Part shown: positions 17,919 to 26,464 of the stretch, in pieces
Numbering within the stretch: the stretch's first letter is position 1
How the letters are laid out: every line of letters begins with the position of its first letter
Assembly: GCF_035013185.1 (NCBI RefSeq)
Contig: NZ_JAYGJO010000008.1
Span: 1-64,000 of the forward strand
Source: Acerihabitans sp035013185
GTDB taxonomy: Bacteria > Pseudomonadota > Gammaproteobacteria > Enterobacterales > Enterobacteriaceae
Length of the DNA: 64,000 nt
Direction: 5' to 3'
Made by a program: the position numbers and the translations under genes
The notes under the pieces: model-generated
The model's database searches: none
What the model saw: only the letters and a program-made list of their open reading frames with translations
What the model was told of the DNA's origin: nothing

Positions 17919-19166
17919 ATGAGTGGCACTAATCTAAGCGAAACATTATTCAAACCCTCATTCAAACTACCTGAAACCTCAACGCTGGTCACCCGCGTGC
18001 GTCATAGCGACGGACAATCCCCGATCCTTGCCACCCTGGAAGGCACCAATCCGCAAAACTGGTACCGGATGATCAACCGGTTATTATGGATTTGGCGTGG
18101 TATTGACCCTTGGGAAATCGAAGAAGTGCTAGCGCGCATTGCCGCCAGCAAAACCGATCGCACGGATAGGTGTTTGCTTGATACCGTGGTTGGCTATCGT
18201 CCAGGTAACTGGATTTATGAATGGTCTCACCAGGGCATGGTCTGGCAACAACGCGGCATGGATGAGACCGATCCCGTTCTGTCGGGCAAGCATTGGCTGC
18301 AGGCGGCCAATTTCTACAGTATTGCTGCCTATCCACACTTGTGCGGCGATGCGTTGGCCGAACAGGCGCAAACGCTGGCCAACCGGGCTTGGGTAGAGAC
18401 TACCGAACGGTTAAGTTATGAGCTAAAAGCGCTAACCTTTCCGATTAGCGGCGGCGGCAAGCTGACCGGCTTTTTGCATCTGCCGCACAAAAACGGCGGT
18501 CCTTTCCCCACGGTACTGGTTTGCGGCAGTCTGGATATGCTGCAAAACGACACCTATCGACTATTCCGTGATTATTTTGCTCCGGCGGGTATGGCGATGC
18601 TGACTATCGATATGCCCTCCATTGGCTTTTCCTCAAAATGGAAACTGACCCAGGATTCCAGTTTTCTGCATCAGCAGGTACTACGGGCATTACCGGATAT
18701 ACCATGGATTGATGCCAAGCGCGTGACAGCCTTTGGCATTCGTTTTGGCGCCAATATTGCCGTTCGGTTGGCATTTCTGGAACCGCAGAGGTTGCGTGGC
18801 GTGGCCTGCCTGGGACCGATCGTGCACGGTCTGCTTACCGATCCTGTTCGCCAGGACCGGGCGCCGAATATGTATATCGATGTGCTTGCCAGCCGAATTG
18901 GCATGGCGCAGGCCTCCGACTCGGCATTAAAAGCCGAACTTAATCGCTATTCGCTAAAAACCCAAGGACTGCTGGGGCACCGTTGCCCCACGCCGATGCT
19001 GGCCGGCTACTGGAATGACGATCCTTTCAGTCCTAAGCAAGACGCAGAACTGATCGCAGCGTCGTCCATGGACAGTAAACTCATGCAGATCAAATCGGCA
19101 CCGATTTATGCTAACTTCCAGTTGGCCTTATCCGAAATTTGTACTTGGCTAAAAAATATCGGATAA
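17919..19166 (+). CDS. frsA: Fermentation-respiration switch protein FrsA (YafA), esterase family
   Basis: FrsA is an alpha/beta-hydrolase-like cytosolic protein named for its link to the sugar PTS component IIA-Glc and the fermentation-respiration balance. It has 415 residues (E. coli 414) and is conserved along its length: WYRMINRLLWIWRGIDP, YRPGNWIYEW, MLTIDMPSIGFSSKWKLTQD and FGIRFGANIAVRLAF. The last occupies the nucleophile-elbow position but has GIRFG in place of the usual GxSxG, as E. coli has GFRFG. GCGGAGGCGAAGG precedes the start. It is followed by crl, as in E. coli. Confidence 0.95.
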   Translation: MSGTNLSETLFKPSFKLPETSTLVTRVRHSDGQSPILATLEGTNPQNWYRMINRLLWIWRGIDPWEIEEVLARIAASKTDRTDRCLLDTVVGYRPGNWIYEWSHQGMVWQQRGMDETDPVLSGKHWLQAANFYSIAAYPHLCGDALAEQAQTLANRAWVETTERLSYELKALTFPISGGGKLTGFLHLPHKNGGPFPTVLVCGSLDMLQNDTYRLFRDYFAPAGMAMLTIDMPSIGFSSKWKLTQDSSFLHQQVLRALPDIPWIDAKRVTAFGIRFGANIAVRLAFLEPQRLRGVACLGPIVHGLLTDPVRQDRAPNMYIDVLASRIGMAQASDSALKAELNRYSLKTQGLLGHRCPTPMLAGYWNDDPFSPKQDAELIAASSMDSKLMQIKSAPIYANFQLALSEICTWLKNIG

Positions 19167-19240
19167 TTTGCAGTTCCACGATTTTATTAGTTTGCTAAAT
19201 AGAGAAGTCATTCTCTGTTAAGGCATTTGAGGTTACCAGC

Positions 19241-19645
19241 ATGGCGTTAATAAGTGGACATCCTAAAAGCAGACTGATGAAGGGATTTACGTCTCTCGGC
19301 CCTTATATTCGTGAAGAGCAGTGCAGTGATAGCCATTTTTTCTTTGACTGCCTGGCGGTATGCATCAATATGCAATTATCGCCGGAATTGCGCGAATTTT
19401 GGGGCTGGTGGATCGATCTTGAGGTAGAAGAAAACCGTTATACCTATACCTATTATATCGGTAAATTCGACCAAGTGGGCAATTGGAATAAACAGGACAT
19501 CACCGATGACGCGGTGCTGGAAAAACTGGAAAGCTCTTTGCGTGCTTTTTTCCCTCGCCTTGAGGCCTATATCGTTTCGCTGGACATGACACTTGAATCT
19601 GCGGACAGCTTTAACGACGAGCCGTTTATCCTGACAGCCCGCTAG
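19241..19645 (+). CDS. crl: Sigma factor-binding protein Crl
   Basis: Crl binds sigma-S and favours its assembly with core RNA polymerase, raising stationary-phase and curli gene expression. The protein has 134 residues (E. coli 133). Diagnostic segments are SRLMKGFTSLGPYIREEQC, FFFDCLAVCINM, FWGWWIDLE and the sigma-binding region around TYTYYIGKFDQ and WNKQDI. It is monocistronic between frsA and proB. Confidence 0.95.
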   Translation: MALISGHPKSRLMKGFTSLGPYIREEQCSDSHFFFDCLAVCINMQLSPELREFWGWWIDLEVEENRYTYTYYIGKFDQVGNWNKQDITDDAVLEKLESSLRAFFPRLEAYIVSLDMTLESADSFNDEPFILTAR

Positions 19646-19682
19646 CCAACAGCCCTGCGGCTTGGAAGATAACAAGTATATC

Positions 19683-19712
19683 GCCTTATGCCGGCAGGTA
19701 TAAGGCTGTTCT
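19683..19712 (+). terminator. Stem-loop after crl
   Basis: GCCTTAT and ATAAGGC pair around a GC-rich loop and are followed by TGTTCTTT. It lies between crl and proB and probably ends the crl transcript. Confidence 0.55.
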
Positions 19713-19759
19713 TTCTAAAGACCAGGTACGAATTCAATCCGACTTACGGTAGGAATGTA

Positions 19760-20863
19760 ATGGAAGGCAGCCAGACCTTAGTAATTAAACTGGGCACCAG
19801 CGTGCTGACCGGCGGTTCCCGTCGGCTGAATCGCGCCCATATCGTCGAGCTGGTGCGCCAATGCGCGCAACTGCACACTGCGGGACACCGGATCGTCATA
19901 GTGACCTCCGGGGCCATTGCCGCCGGCCGGGAGCGTCTGGGTTACCCAGAACTGCCCGCCACCGTCGCTTCGAAACAACTGTTGGCGGCGGTCGGGCAAA
20001 GCAACCTGATCCAACTTTGGGATCATTTGTTTTCAATCTATGGCATTCACATCGGCCAGATGTTGCTGACCCGCGCCGACATGGAAGACCGCGAGCGTTT
20101 TCTCAATGCTCGCGACACGATGCGCGCTTTATTAGATAACTGCATCATTCCGGTGATTAATGAAAATGACGCGGTGTCCACCAACGAAATAAAAGTCGGC
20201 GATAACGACAATCTCTCGGCACTGGTGGCAATCTTGGCGGATGCCGACAAATTGCTGCTGCTCACCGACCAGGACGGCTTGTATACTGCAGATCCACGCA
20301 CCAATCCGGATGCAAGACTGATCCCCGAAGTGGACAGTATAAACGATGCTCTGCGTGGCGTCGCCGGCGACAGCGTTTCAGGGCTGGGCACGGGCGGCAT
20401 GGCTACTAAAATTCAGGCTGCCGACGTGGGCATTCGTGCCGGTATCGACGTGGTGATTGCCGCCGGTAGCCGGCCGGGGGTGATTGGCGATATGATGGAT
20501 GACCGGCCAGTGGGCACCCGGTTCCATGCCCAGGGGATGCCCCTTGAGGCCCGCAAACGCTGGCTGTTTGGACCGCCGCCCGCCGGCGATATTACGGTGG
20601 ATAATGGCGCACTGCTGGCGATCAGGGAGCAGGGTAGTTCGCTGTTGCCCAAGGGGATCCGTAGCGTCGTCGGCGATTTTTCCCGCGGAGTGGTCGTGCG
20701 GCTCCGTGGCCTGGATGGCGAGGATGTTGCGCATGGCGTTAGCCGTTACAATAGCGACGCGCTGCGCATGATTGCCGGGAAACACTCCCAGCAGATCAAC
20801 GCCATTCTTGGCTATGAATATGGCCCGGTGGTGATCCATCGCGACGACATGATTATTTATTAA
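19760..20863 (+). CDS. proB: Glutamate 5-kinase
   Basis: ProB phosphorylates glutamate in the first step of proline synthesis. The ATG at 19760, after AGGAAT, gives 367 residues, the E. coli length; the frame is open upstream to 19688 without support. The amino-acid kinase domain (about 1-260) shows LVIKLGTSVLTGG, IVTSGAIAAGRERLG, NENDAVSTNEIKVGDND and GLGTGGMATKIQAADVG. A C-terminal PUA domain (about 275-367) includes GSSLLPKGIRSVVGDFSRGVVV. proA follows 10 bases later, so the two form an operon. Confidence 0.96.
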   Translation: MEGSQTLVIKLGTSVLTGGSRRLNRAHIVELVRQCAQLHTAGHRIVIVTSGAIAAGRERLGYPELPATVASKQLLAAVGQSNLIQLWDHLFSIYGIHIGQMLLTRADMEDRERFLNARDTMRALLDNCIIPVINENDAVSTNEIKVGDNDNLSALVAILADADKLLLLTDQDGLYTADPRTNPDARLIPEVDSINDALRGVAGDSVSGLGTGGMATKIQAADVGIRAGIDVVIAAGSRPGVIGDMMDDRPVGTRFHAQGMPLEARKRWLFGPPPAGDITVDNGALLAIREQGSSLLPKGIRSVVGDFSRGVVVRLRGLDGEDVAHGVSRYNSDALRMIAGKHSQQINAILGYEYGPVVIHRDDMIIY

Positions 20864-20873
20864 GGAGTTGCAT

Positions 20874-22127
20874 ATGCTGGAGCAAATGGGTAAAGCAGCC
20901 AAAGCGGCATCCTGGCAATTGGCGGTGCAAAGTGCTGCGGCTAAAGATCGGGCACTGATGGCGATTGCCGATAGCCTGGAAACTCACGCCGAGGTTATCC
21001 TAGCGGCTAACGCTCTGGATATGGCGGACGCACGGCAAAGTGGTCTTAGCGAGGCGCTGCTCGACCGTCTGCTGCTCACACCAGCGCGCTTATCAGCAAT
21101 TGCGCACGATGTACGCCAGGTCTGTCGCCTGACCGACCCGGTGGGGCAGGTTATCGACGGACATATGCTGGATAACGGCCTCAAACTGGAACGCCGTCGG
21201 GTGCCGCTGGGCGTGGTGGCAGTCATCTATGAAGCTCGTCCTAATGTCACGGTAGATGTGGCGGCGCTGTGCCTGAAAACCGGCAACGCGGTGATCCTGC
21301 GCGGTGGAAAAGAGACCTGCCGCAGCAATGCCGCCACGGTAAAAGTGATTCAGCAGGCGCTGGTGGACTGTAACCTGCCCGCCGGTGCGGTACAGGCCAT
21401 CGACAATCCCGATCGTGCCTTGGTCAACGAACTGCTGCATTTGGACCGCTATGTGGATATGCTCATACCACGAGGCGGGGCCGGCCTGCATAAGCTGTGC
21501 CGCGAAAACTCCACCATTCCAGTGATCACCGGCGGTATTGGGGTATGCCATATCTATGCCGATGAAACCATCGATATTGATGCGGCGCTCAAGGTGATTG
21601 AAAATGCCAAGGTACAGCGCCCCAGTGCCTGCAACTCCTTGGAGACACTGCTGGTCCACCAGGCGATTGCGCCGGCCTTTCTGAGCCGTTTAAGCGAGTA
21701 TATGCAGCCCTTAGGTGTCACGCTGCATGCCGACGAGGCCGCCCGGCCTTATCTGGCCGACGGCCCGGCCGTCTGTGTCCCGGTGGAAGAGGCCAACTAT
21801 GGCGATGAATGGTTATCTCTGGACCTGAACGTCAAGCTGGTGAGCGGCTTTGACGCGGCGGTAGAACATATCCGCCACTATGGCACCCAGCACACGGACG
21901 CGATTTTGACCCAGTCACTGGCCAATGCGGAACGTTTTGTCCGTGAAGTGGATTCGTCGGCGGTGTATGTTAATGCCAGCACCCGTTTCACCGACGGTGG
22001 CCAGTTCGGCCTGGGTGCTGAGGTGGCGGTCAGTACCCAAAAGCTGCACGCGCGTGGCCCAATGGGGCTGGAAGCTCTGACCACGTATAAATGGATTGGC
22101 TACGGCGATAATCTGGTGCGCGCTTGA
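20874..22127 (+). CDS. proA: Gamma-glutamyl phosphate reductase
   Basis: ProA reduces gamma-glutamyl phosphate with NADPH to glutamate semialdehyde, the second step of proline synthesis. It has 417 residues, identical in length to E. coli. The start MLEQMGKAAKAAS with TAAGGAG upstream fixes the 5' end. The aldehyde dehydrogenase-like fold shows PLGVVAVIYEARPNVT and LKTGNAVILRGGKE. The catalytic cysteine is in KVQRPSACNSLETLLVH, and NASTRFTDGGQFGLGAEVAVST is near the C-terminus. Confidence 0.97.
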   Translation: MLEQMGKAAKAASWQLAVQSAAAKDRALMAIADSLETHAEVILAANALDMADARQSGLSEALLDRLLLTPARLSAIAHDVRQVCRLTDPVGQVIDGHMLDNGLKLERRRVPLGVVAVIYEARPNVTVDVAALCLKTGNAVILRGGKETCRSNAATVKVIQQALVDCNLPAGAVQAIDNPDRALVNELLHLDRYVDMLIPRGGAGLHKLCRENSTIPVITGGIGVCHIYADETIDIDAALKVIENAKVQRPSACNSLETLLVHQAIAPAFLSRLSEYMQPLGVTLHADEAARPYLADGPAVCVPVEEANYGDEWLSLDLNVKLVSGFDAAVEHIRHYGTQHTDAILTQSLANAERFVREVDSSAVYVNASTRFTDGGQFGLGAEVAVSTQKLHARGPMGLEALTTYKWIGYGDNLVRA

Positions 22128-22391
22128 CCAACTAACAGCCTACGCCCGGCGGCTATTAGGGGGCCGGGCGGTGAAATTGCTTCACAGTGGCGCTGAAAAC
22201 GGTCAGCAGTAATGTTAGATCAGTTTTGACGGCTTTTTTGACGGTGATGCTGGTGATAAAGTATCCACGCCTTGATCTTTAACACCGGTTTGTTGTTTTT
22301 ATCAGCATACAAACGCCGGGCTATTGACTCTTAAGCCGCTTTTGCATAACGTGTGCCCCGAGATTCATCCCGCATGACACAGCCACATCAT

Positions 22392-22467
22392 GCCGATATA
22401 GCTCAGTTGGTAGAGCAGCGCATTCGTAATGCGAAGGTCGTAGGTTCGACTCCTATTATCGGCACCA
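22392..22467 (+). tRNA. thrW: tRNA-Thr (anticodon CGT)
   Basis: This 76-base tRNA has acceptor GCCGATA pairing with TATCGGC, A73 and an encoded CCA at 22465-22467. The anticodon CGT is at 22435-22437. It matches the sequence remembered for E. coli thrW and lies after proA as there. In E. coli K-12 thrW is the attachment site of the CP4-6 prophage; the gene content also changes to accessory genes directly after this tRNA here. Confidence 0.96.
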
Positions 22468-22644
22468 TCCGCAGGTCCAAAATCATCCAAGAAAGTCCTA
22501 AAAATCCTTTTAATTCATGCGGTTTATCTATTTTCTATCCGTATATGTCCGAATCCATCCAGTAGAATCCAGATGTGTGATTCATAGACAGTAATGGTGC
22601 TGCCATGATGATTGAATCCTCAAACGGCGCGAGGTGCATGTAAA

Positions 22645-23346
22645 TTATTCTGCATTGAGTTGCTTCATCTCCTTATCCCGCCAGCGTTCCCAGCGATTCC
22701 TGAGTTCGTTTCTGTTGGTGCCAATATTTTCATTCAATATCGCAGCATGGCGTATTCGATCGACCCGGAAATGACGAAAGGTGCCGCGTAATTCACACCA
22801 GCCGATGAGAAGGCAACAGGTTTGGTCATAGCCTAGCATCACCGGCCAGATGGTCCTTTTGGTGATGTCACCGGATGCGGAGCCATATTCCAGTAAAATC
22901 TTTTTTCCTTCCCGAATGGCAGTTCTGATTTTTCGCGTATCGGGTTTGACGTTACCTGACTCATCCGGTTTTAGCCCTACCGCCGAATAAGATAAATAAC
23001 CGAGTAGTCGCGCCGGGATCACCGAGGCGATTTTTGCCAGCACATCGCTGGCATTATTCGCAAGAGTTGCATCCGGTAATCGTCGCACCAGTTCTGCGCC
23101 AAGAAATACAGCTTCCAACTCCTCAGCCGTAAACATCAAAGGAGGCATATCATAGTCTGAACTCAAAATATAACCAGAGCCAGCCTCCCCCACTAACGGA
23201 ATCCTTTGCCCTGCGAGATCCGCAATATCCCGGTAAATGGTTCGCGTTGATACTTCAAGTTCTTCGGCCAACCTCGCTGCGGTTACCGGACGTGTTGAGC
23301 GTCTGAGTATCTGGAGAATTTGGAATAATCTGTCTGCACGTCGCAT
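22645..23346 (-). CDS. YafY-type HTH/WYL transcriptional regulator
   Basis: The protein has 233 residues. The N-terminal 60 residues form an HTH_11 winged helix (LFQILQILRRSTRPVTAARLAEELEVSTRTIYRDIADLA). A WYL domain of unknown ligand follows from about 130 (REGKKILLEYGSASGDITKRTIWPVMLGY...LIGWCELRGTFRHFRVDRI). It belongs to the YafY group often found next to glyoxalase-fold genes. It is divergent from the VOC protein gene 91 bases away, so it probably regulates that gene and itself. The effector is unknown. Confidence 0.86.
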   Translation of the reverse strand: MRRADRLFQILQILRRSTRPVTAARLAEELEVSTRTIYRDIADLAGQRIPLVGEAGSGYILSSDYDMPPLMFTAEELEAVFLGAELVRRLPDATLANNASDVLAKIASVIPARLLGYLSYSAVGLKPDESGNVKPDTRKIRTAIREGKKILLEYGSASGDITKRTIWPVMLGYDQTCCLLIGWCELRGTFRHFRVDRIRHAAILNENIGTNRNELRNRWERWRDKEMKQLNAE

Positions 23347-23437
23347 TTTTTAATCCTGTTGCCACCACGCTGTCAGCATACCTGAGTGATGATGTTTTCG
23401 CAGGCCGCGCTATTCGCAGCCATAATGGAGCGTCGCT

Positions 23438-23836
23438 ATGAAATTTGTATCTGTCCGTCTGATTGTGCAAAACATCAAAGATGTCGTTCAATTTTATGAA
23501 TTAGTTACCCATTGCAAGGCCGACTGGTTAGCCCCGGTTTTTGCCGAAATCGTGACACCGGTAGCGGTTATCGCTATAGGCAGCGTTGAGACAGTGGCAC
23601 TGTTTAAAGAGAACAGCGCCCAACCTGCATGTAACCGCTCTGTGATTCTGGAGTTTAGGGTAGAAAATGTCGATGACGAATTTAACCGCTTAAAAGAGCA
23701 GGTCGAAGTGGTCCATGCGCCGAAAAATTTGCCATGGGGCAACAGAACAGCACAAATTCGTGATCCTGAAGGCACGCTGATTTCACTTTATACCCCAGTG
23801 ACGCAAGCAGCGAAAGCGCGCTTCAATCGGGGATAA
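23438..23836 (+). CDS. VOC (glyoxalase/bleomycin-resistance fold) family protein
   Basis: This 132-residue protein has one vicinal-oxygen-chelate domain: an N-terminal VRLIVQNIKDVVQFYELVT and a C-terminal NRTAQIRDPEGTLISLYTPV, which includes the usual C-terminal glycine/asparagine pattern. Metal ligands are not obvious (no clear His/Glu set), so it may bind rather than convert its ligand. GGAG lies 7 bases before the ATG. It is paired with the divergent YafY-type regulator. Confidence 0.82.
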   Translation: MKFVSVRLIVQNIKDVVQFYELVTHCKADWLAPVFAEIVTPVAVIAIGSVETVALFKENSAQPACNRSVILEFRVENVDDEFNRLKEQVEVVHAPKNLPWGNRTAQIRDPEGTLISLYTPVTQAAKARFNRG

Positions 23837-23987
23837 GTGATCAGCCTCGTCTGGTGGCTCGCCATTCGATCGGTATTGACAGAGAGTCACGTAGATACTG
23901 ATTCTTTTCCGCGTCTCACTATTTTGCGCAAGATCGGTCAGGCAAACTGAATCGTCTTCGAGCATATTAAGCAGCACGGAGGATGCC

Positions 23988-24917
23988 ATGTGTGATAATA
24001 AAACCGATAGTTACGCCAGACGTTTCAATCAGGTCTTTGATTATATTGACCGTCATCTCGACGACACGCTATTACTGGATAAGCTCAGTGAAGTGGCATA
24101 CTTTTCACCATTTCACTTCCACCGTCAGTTTTCGAGTTATTGCGGGGTGCCGCCTGGTCGCTACATTCAAATGATGCGCTTAAAACGCGCATCTTATCGA
24201 CTGGCTTTTAATCCGTTAGAGAAAATCACTGATATCGCGTTCGACGCCGGTTTTCAGCATGCTGAATCATTTAGCCGGGCTTTCAGACAAATGTTTGGTC
24301 TGTCACCGACGCAGTTTCGCCAGCAGCCCCCCTGGATAGACTGGCATCAGCGCATATCAGGACCTTATAAAGCAAGGAGACAAACGATGCAAGGCCAAGT
24401 CAAGATCATCAATTTTCCCGCGGCATCAGTTGCCATGCTGACTCATTATGGACAACCGGAGCGCATAAACGAAACCGCGGCTCGCTTTATTGAATGGCGT
24501 AAAACCACGGGTTACTCACCTGTTGCCAGCAGCCAGACATTCGGTGTTGCACCACACGATCCCACCTCAACACCGCCGGAGGTGTTCGAGTTCCGTATTT
24601 GCGGCACCGTAACGTCGCCGATTCCGGAAGACAATAGTTTCGGGGTGGTGAACAGCGAAATCCCCGCAGGTCGATGCGCGGTGTTGCGTCATCAGGGATC
24701 GCATGATGCGTTAACCGAACTGGCACAGGTGCTGTATCGTGACTGGCTGCCTGGCAGTGGAGAGGAACTGCGCGATTTCCCGCTGTTCTTCCACTATCAC
24801 AACTTTGTGCATGAGGTAGCGGAACATGAACTGATCACTGATATCTATTTGCCGTGCAATAAACTGAGCAAGCCGGTTATGTGCGTAGCCGGCTTGTTGA
24901 TCACGCACCCGCAGTAG
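23988..24917 (+). CDS. AraC-family regulator with GyrI-like effector domain
   Basis: The 309-residue protein has an N-terminal AraC HTH pair (about 10-110: RHLDDTLLLDKLSEVAYFSPFHFHRQF and ITDIAFDAGFQHAESFSRAFRQMFGLSPTQFR). A GyrI-like/SOUL-related ligand-binding domain follows from about 135 to the end. This is the layout of Rob- and YkgA-like regulators that sense small cationic or drug-like compounds. CGGAGGATGCC places the start at 23988. Targets are unknown; the neighbouring NIPSNAP gene on the other strand is a candidate. Confidence 0.85.
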   Translation: MCDNKTDSYARRFNQVFDYIDRHLDDTLLLDKLSEVAYFSPFHFHRQFSSYCGVPPGRYIQMMRLKRASYRLAFNPLEKITDIAFDAGFQHAESFSRAFRQMFGLSPTQFRQQPPWIDWHQRISGPYKARRQTMQGQVKIINFPAASVAMLTHYGQPERINETAARFIEWRKTTGYSPVASSQTFGVAPHDPTSTPPEVFEFRICGTVTSPIPEDNSFGVVNSEIPAGRCAVLRHQGSHDALTELAQVLYRDWLPGSGEELRDFPLFFHYHNFVHEVAEHELITDIYLPCNKLSKPVMCVAGLLITHPQ

Positions 24918-24971
24918 GTAACCATCTGATTAAACGAATTTCTCTGAGAGCGTCTGGTGAAGCCTGATGAC

Positions 24972-25307
24972 CTACACTTGTACTCGTAACCCGTCCACGC
25001 TTTCCGATGGCAAAATCATCACGGTCTTAAGGCTGGTTTCGATGCAGTCAATAATGTCTTCGCGTGGGCCGTCGCGCCAGTCAGCGCTTGAGTAGAAAGT
25101 ATCAAGAACCGTTGCCATGCTTTCAGTACTCACAAAGGCCCGAATCAGATAATAGCAATCCGGGTCATGCAGCGAATGGCCAAACGACACAACATCGATC
25201 CTGTGGCGTCGATGAAGGGGAACGCTAATGTCATGCATGATGCTGTGGAAAACCTCGCCAGTGCCTTTGCGTAAGGTGTATTGCAGTATCTCGACGGTTT
25301 TATTCAT
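24972..25307 (-). CDS. NIPSNAP-family small protein
   Basis: This 111-residue protein of the dimeric alpha/beta-barrel type starts MNKTVEILQYTLRKGTGEVFHSIMHD and contains DVVSFGHSLHDPDCYYLIRAF and DWRDGPREDIIDCIETSLK, typical of NIPSNAP domains. The ATG at 25307 overlaps the TGA of an upstream acetyltransferase remnant by four bases (ATGA), which fixes the start and shows the two were once translationally coupled. The function of bacterial members is not known. Confidence 0.78.
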   Translation of the reverse strand: MNKTVEILQYTLRKGTGEVFHSIMHDISVPLHRRHRIDVVSFGHSLHDPDCYYLIRAFVSTESMATVLDTFYSSADWRDGPREDIIDCIETSLKTVMILPSESVDGLRVQV

Positions 25308-25408
25308 TGATGAGATCCCCAAACGAGAGGTATGTCTTCTTTTTCTGGCCGGACAATGTTGAAACCGAATTTTGCATAAAGCTCAGGAACTTCGGTGAGC
25401 AAGGTAAC
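25304..25408 (-). pseudogene. C-terminal remnant of a GNAT-type acetyltransferase
   Basis: An open stretch of about 34 codons reads LLTEVPELYAKFGFNIVRPE and ends DIPLVWGSHQ plus stop. Its ELYAKFGF resembles the conserved (A/F)LYxKxGF of GNAT enzymes. There is no start and the rest of the domain is absent; the toxin-antitoxin pair abuts it exactly, so the pair may have replaced the 5' part. The call rests on a short motif. Confidence 0.45.
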
Positions 25409-25699
25409 TTAGGCAGTTCTGAACACATTCAACATATCAGGATGTTTTTCGATAACCCGCAGAAGTTTCAGGCTGCTTCCAGTAGGTGTGCGCTTGTGCT
25501 GTTCCCAGGCCTGGACAAGGGAAGGAGAAACGCCGACTACCTGTGCAAACTCATCTTGTTTCAAATGCGCTGTGGTCCGAATAGCTTTCACATCCGGTAA
25601 AACCACGGTGGTTATCCGGGCAGCGTTGATCTCACCGTTTTTGATGGCGACCGCTTCCTTAGCACTGGCAAGTAATTCGTTAAACAGTTCCGCTTTCAT
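25409..25699 (-). CDS. HTH antitoxin of a HigB/RelE-type toxin-antitoxin pair
   Basis: The 96-residue protein has a C-terminal XRE-type helix-turn-helix (LPDVKAIRTTAHLKQDEFAQVVGVSPSLVQAWEQHKRTPTGSSLKLLRVIEKHP). The long N-terminal helix would cover the toxin. The start overlaps the end of the toxin gene by four bases (ATGA). Gene order toxin-then-antitoxin is that of higBA/NadS-like systems. It would neutralise the toxin and repress the operon. Confidence 0.85.
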   Translation of the reverse strand: MKAELFNELLASAKEAVAIKNGEINAARITTVVLPDVKAIRTTAHLKQDEFAQVVGVSPSLVQAWEQHKRTPTGSSLKLLRVIEKHPDMLNVFRTA

Positions 25700-26028
25700 T
25701 TTGCTCCCTCGATAGCTACTATGACTTTTTTAAGCTGATTTTTTTCGCTGTTCGTTAGGTTGTCTTTTTCATTTTTGGGATATGCGATCAGCAGGTATAT
25801 TTCGCTGTCTCTGGTCAAGTAATAGTAGATTACCCGGACGCCTGCGCTTTTACCTATTCCGGGCAGCATCCAACGGACTTTTCTGCATCCGCCGGTACCC
25901 GCAATCGTATCGCCTACCGTTGCATCTAAACTAAGGAATTCCTGAAATTTTTGATATTCATCAGCACTCAATAAACCGTCAATTTTCCTCTGAAAAATCG
26001 GGGTTTCAATAAAATGTAGCAGATCCAT
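25696..26028 (-). CDS. RelE/HigB2-type toxin
   Basis: The 110-residue protein shows the pattern of chromosomal HigB2/RelE toxins, which are ribosome-dependent mRNA interferases: FIETPIFQRKIDGLLSADEYQKFQEFL, GDTIAGTGGCRKVRWMLPGIGKSAGVRVIYYY and IYLLIAYPKNEKDNLTNSEKNQLKKVI. Basic and aromatic residues of the active surface (R, K, Y) are in place. The coupled antitoxin follows. Both genes look intact. Confidence 0.85.
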   Translation of the reverse strand: MDLLHFIETPIFQRKIDGLLSADEYQKFQEFLSLDATVGDTIAGTGGCRKVRWMLPGIGKSAGVRVIYYYLTRDSEIYLLIAYPKNEKDNLTNSEKNQLKKVIVAIEGAK

Positions 26029-26107
26029 TTGCTGCGCTCACTCTTACTCCGTGTGACCTCACGGTACTCTTACACCGTAAGACTTGCAAGTCTTTTCTGG
26101 GGTTACG

Positions 26108-26464
26108 ATGCCAAACGTCATTTTAAGTGATACCAGTGCTAGCGTCGGTGAGCTAAAGAAAAATCCTATGGCTACGGTAAGTGCCGGGGCAGGTTTTCCG
26201 GTGGCTATTTTGAACAGGAATCAGCCTGCGTTTTACTGTGTTTCGGCAGCACTTTATGAGCGCATACTGGCATCGCTAGACGATCAGGAACTTGCTGATC
26301 GGGTTAAAATGCGGGCGAAGCAGCCTTTGATTGAGGTCGATCTAGATAGAACATGTCTGGAGCCGCAACGTTCTCGCCATAAACAATCAGCATCGGGAAG
26401 TGGGTTACCGCCATCCTCCCCACCCATCAGGAGTGGGGCGGATATTAACGGCGAGGTTCTATGA
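26108..26464 (+). CDS. Orphan StbD/Phd-type antitoxin with an aberrant C-terminus
   Basis: The first 80 residues from MPNVILSDTSASVGELKKNPMATVSAG to QPLIEVDLD match StbD antitoxins of the Phd/YefM fold. Normal StbD ends a few residues after this point; here the frame runs on for about 35 residues into low-complexity sequence (SSPPIRSGADINGEVL) and overlaps the end of the methyltransferase gene. No StbE toxin follows. The N-terminal DNA-binding part is complete, so it may still act as a repressor. The ATG at 26108 is preferred over 26084 by homology. Confidence 0.68.
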   Translation: MPNVILSDTSASVGELKKNPMATVSAGAGFPVAILNRNQPAFYCVSAALYERILASLDDQELADRVKMRAKQPLIEVDLDRTCLEPQRSRHKQSASGSGLPPSSPPIRSGADINGEVL

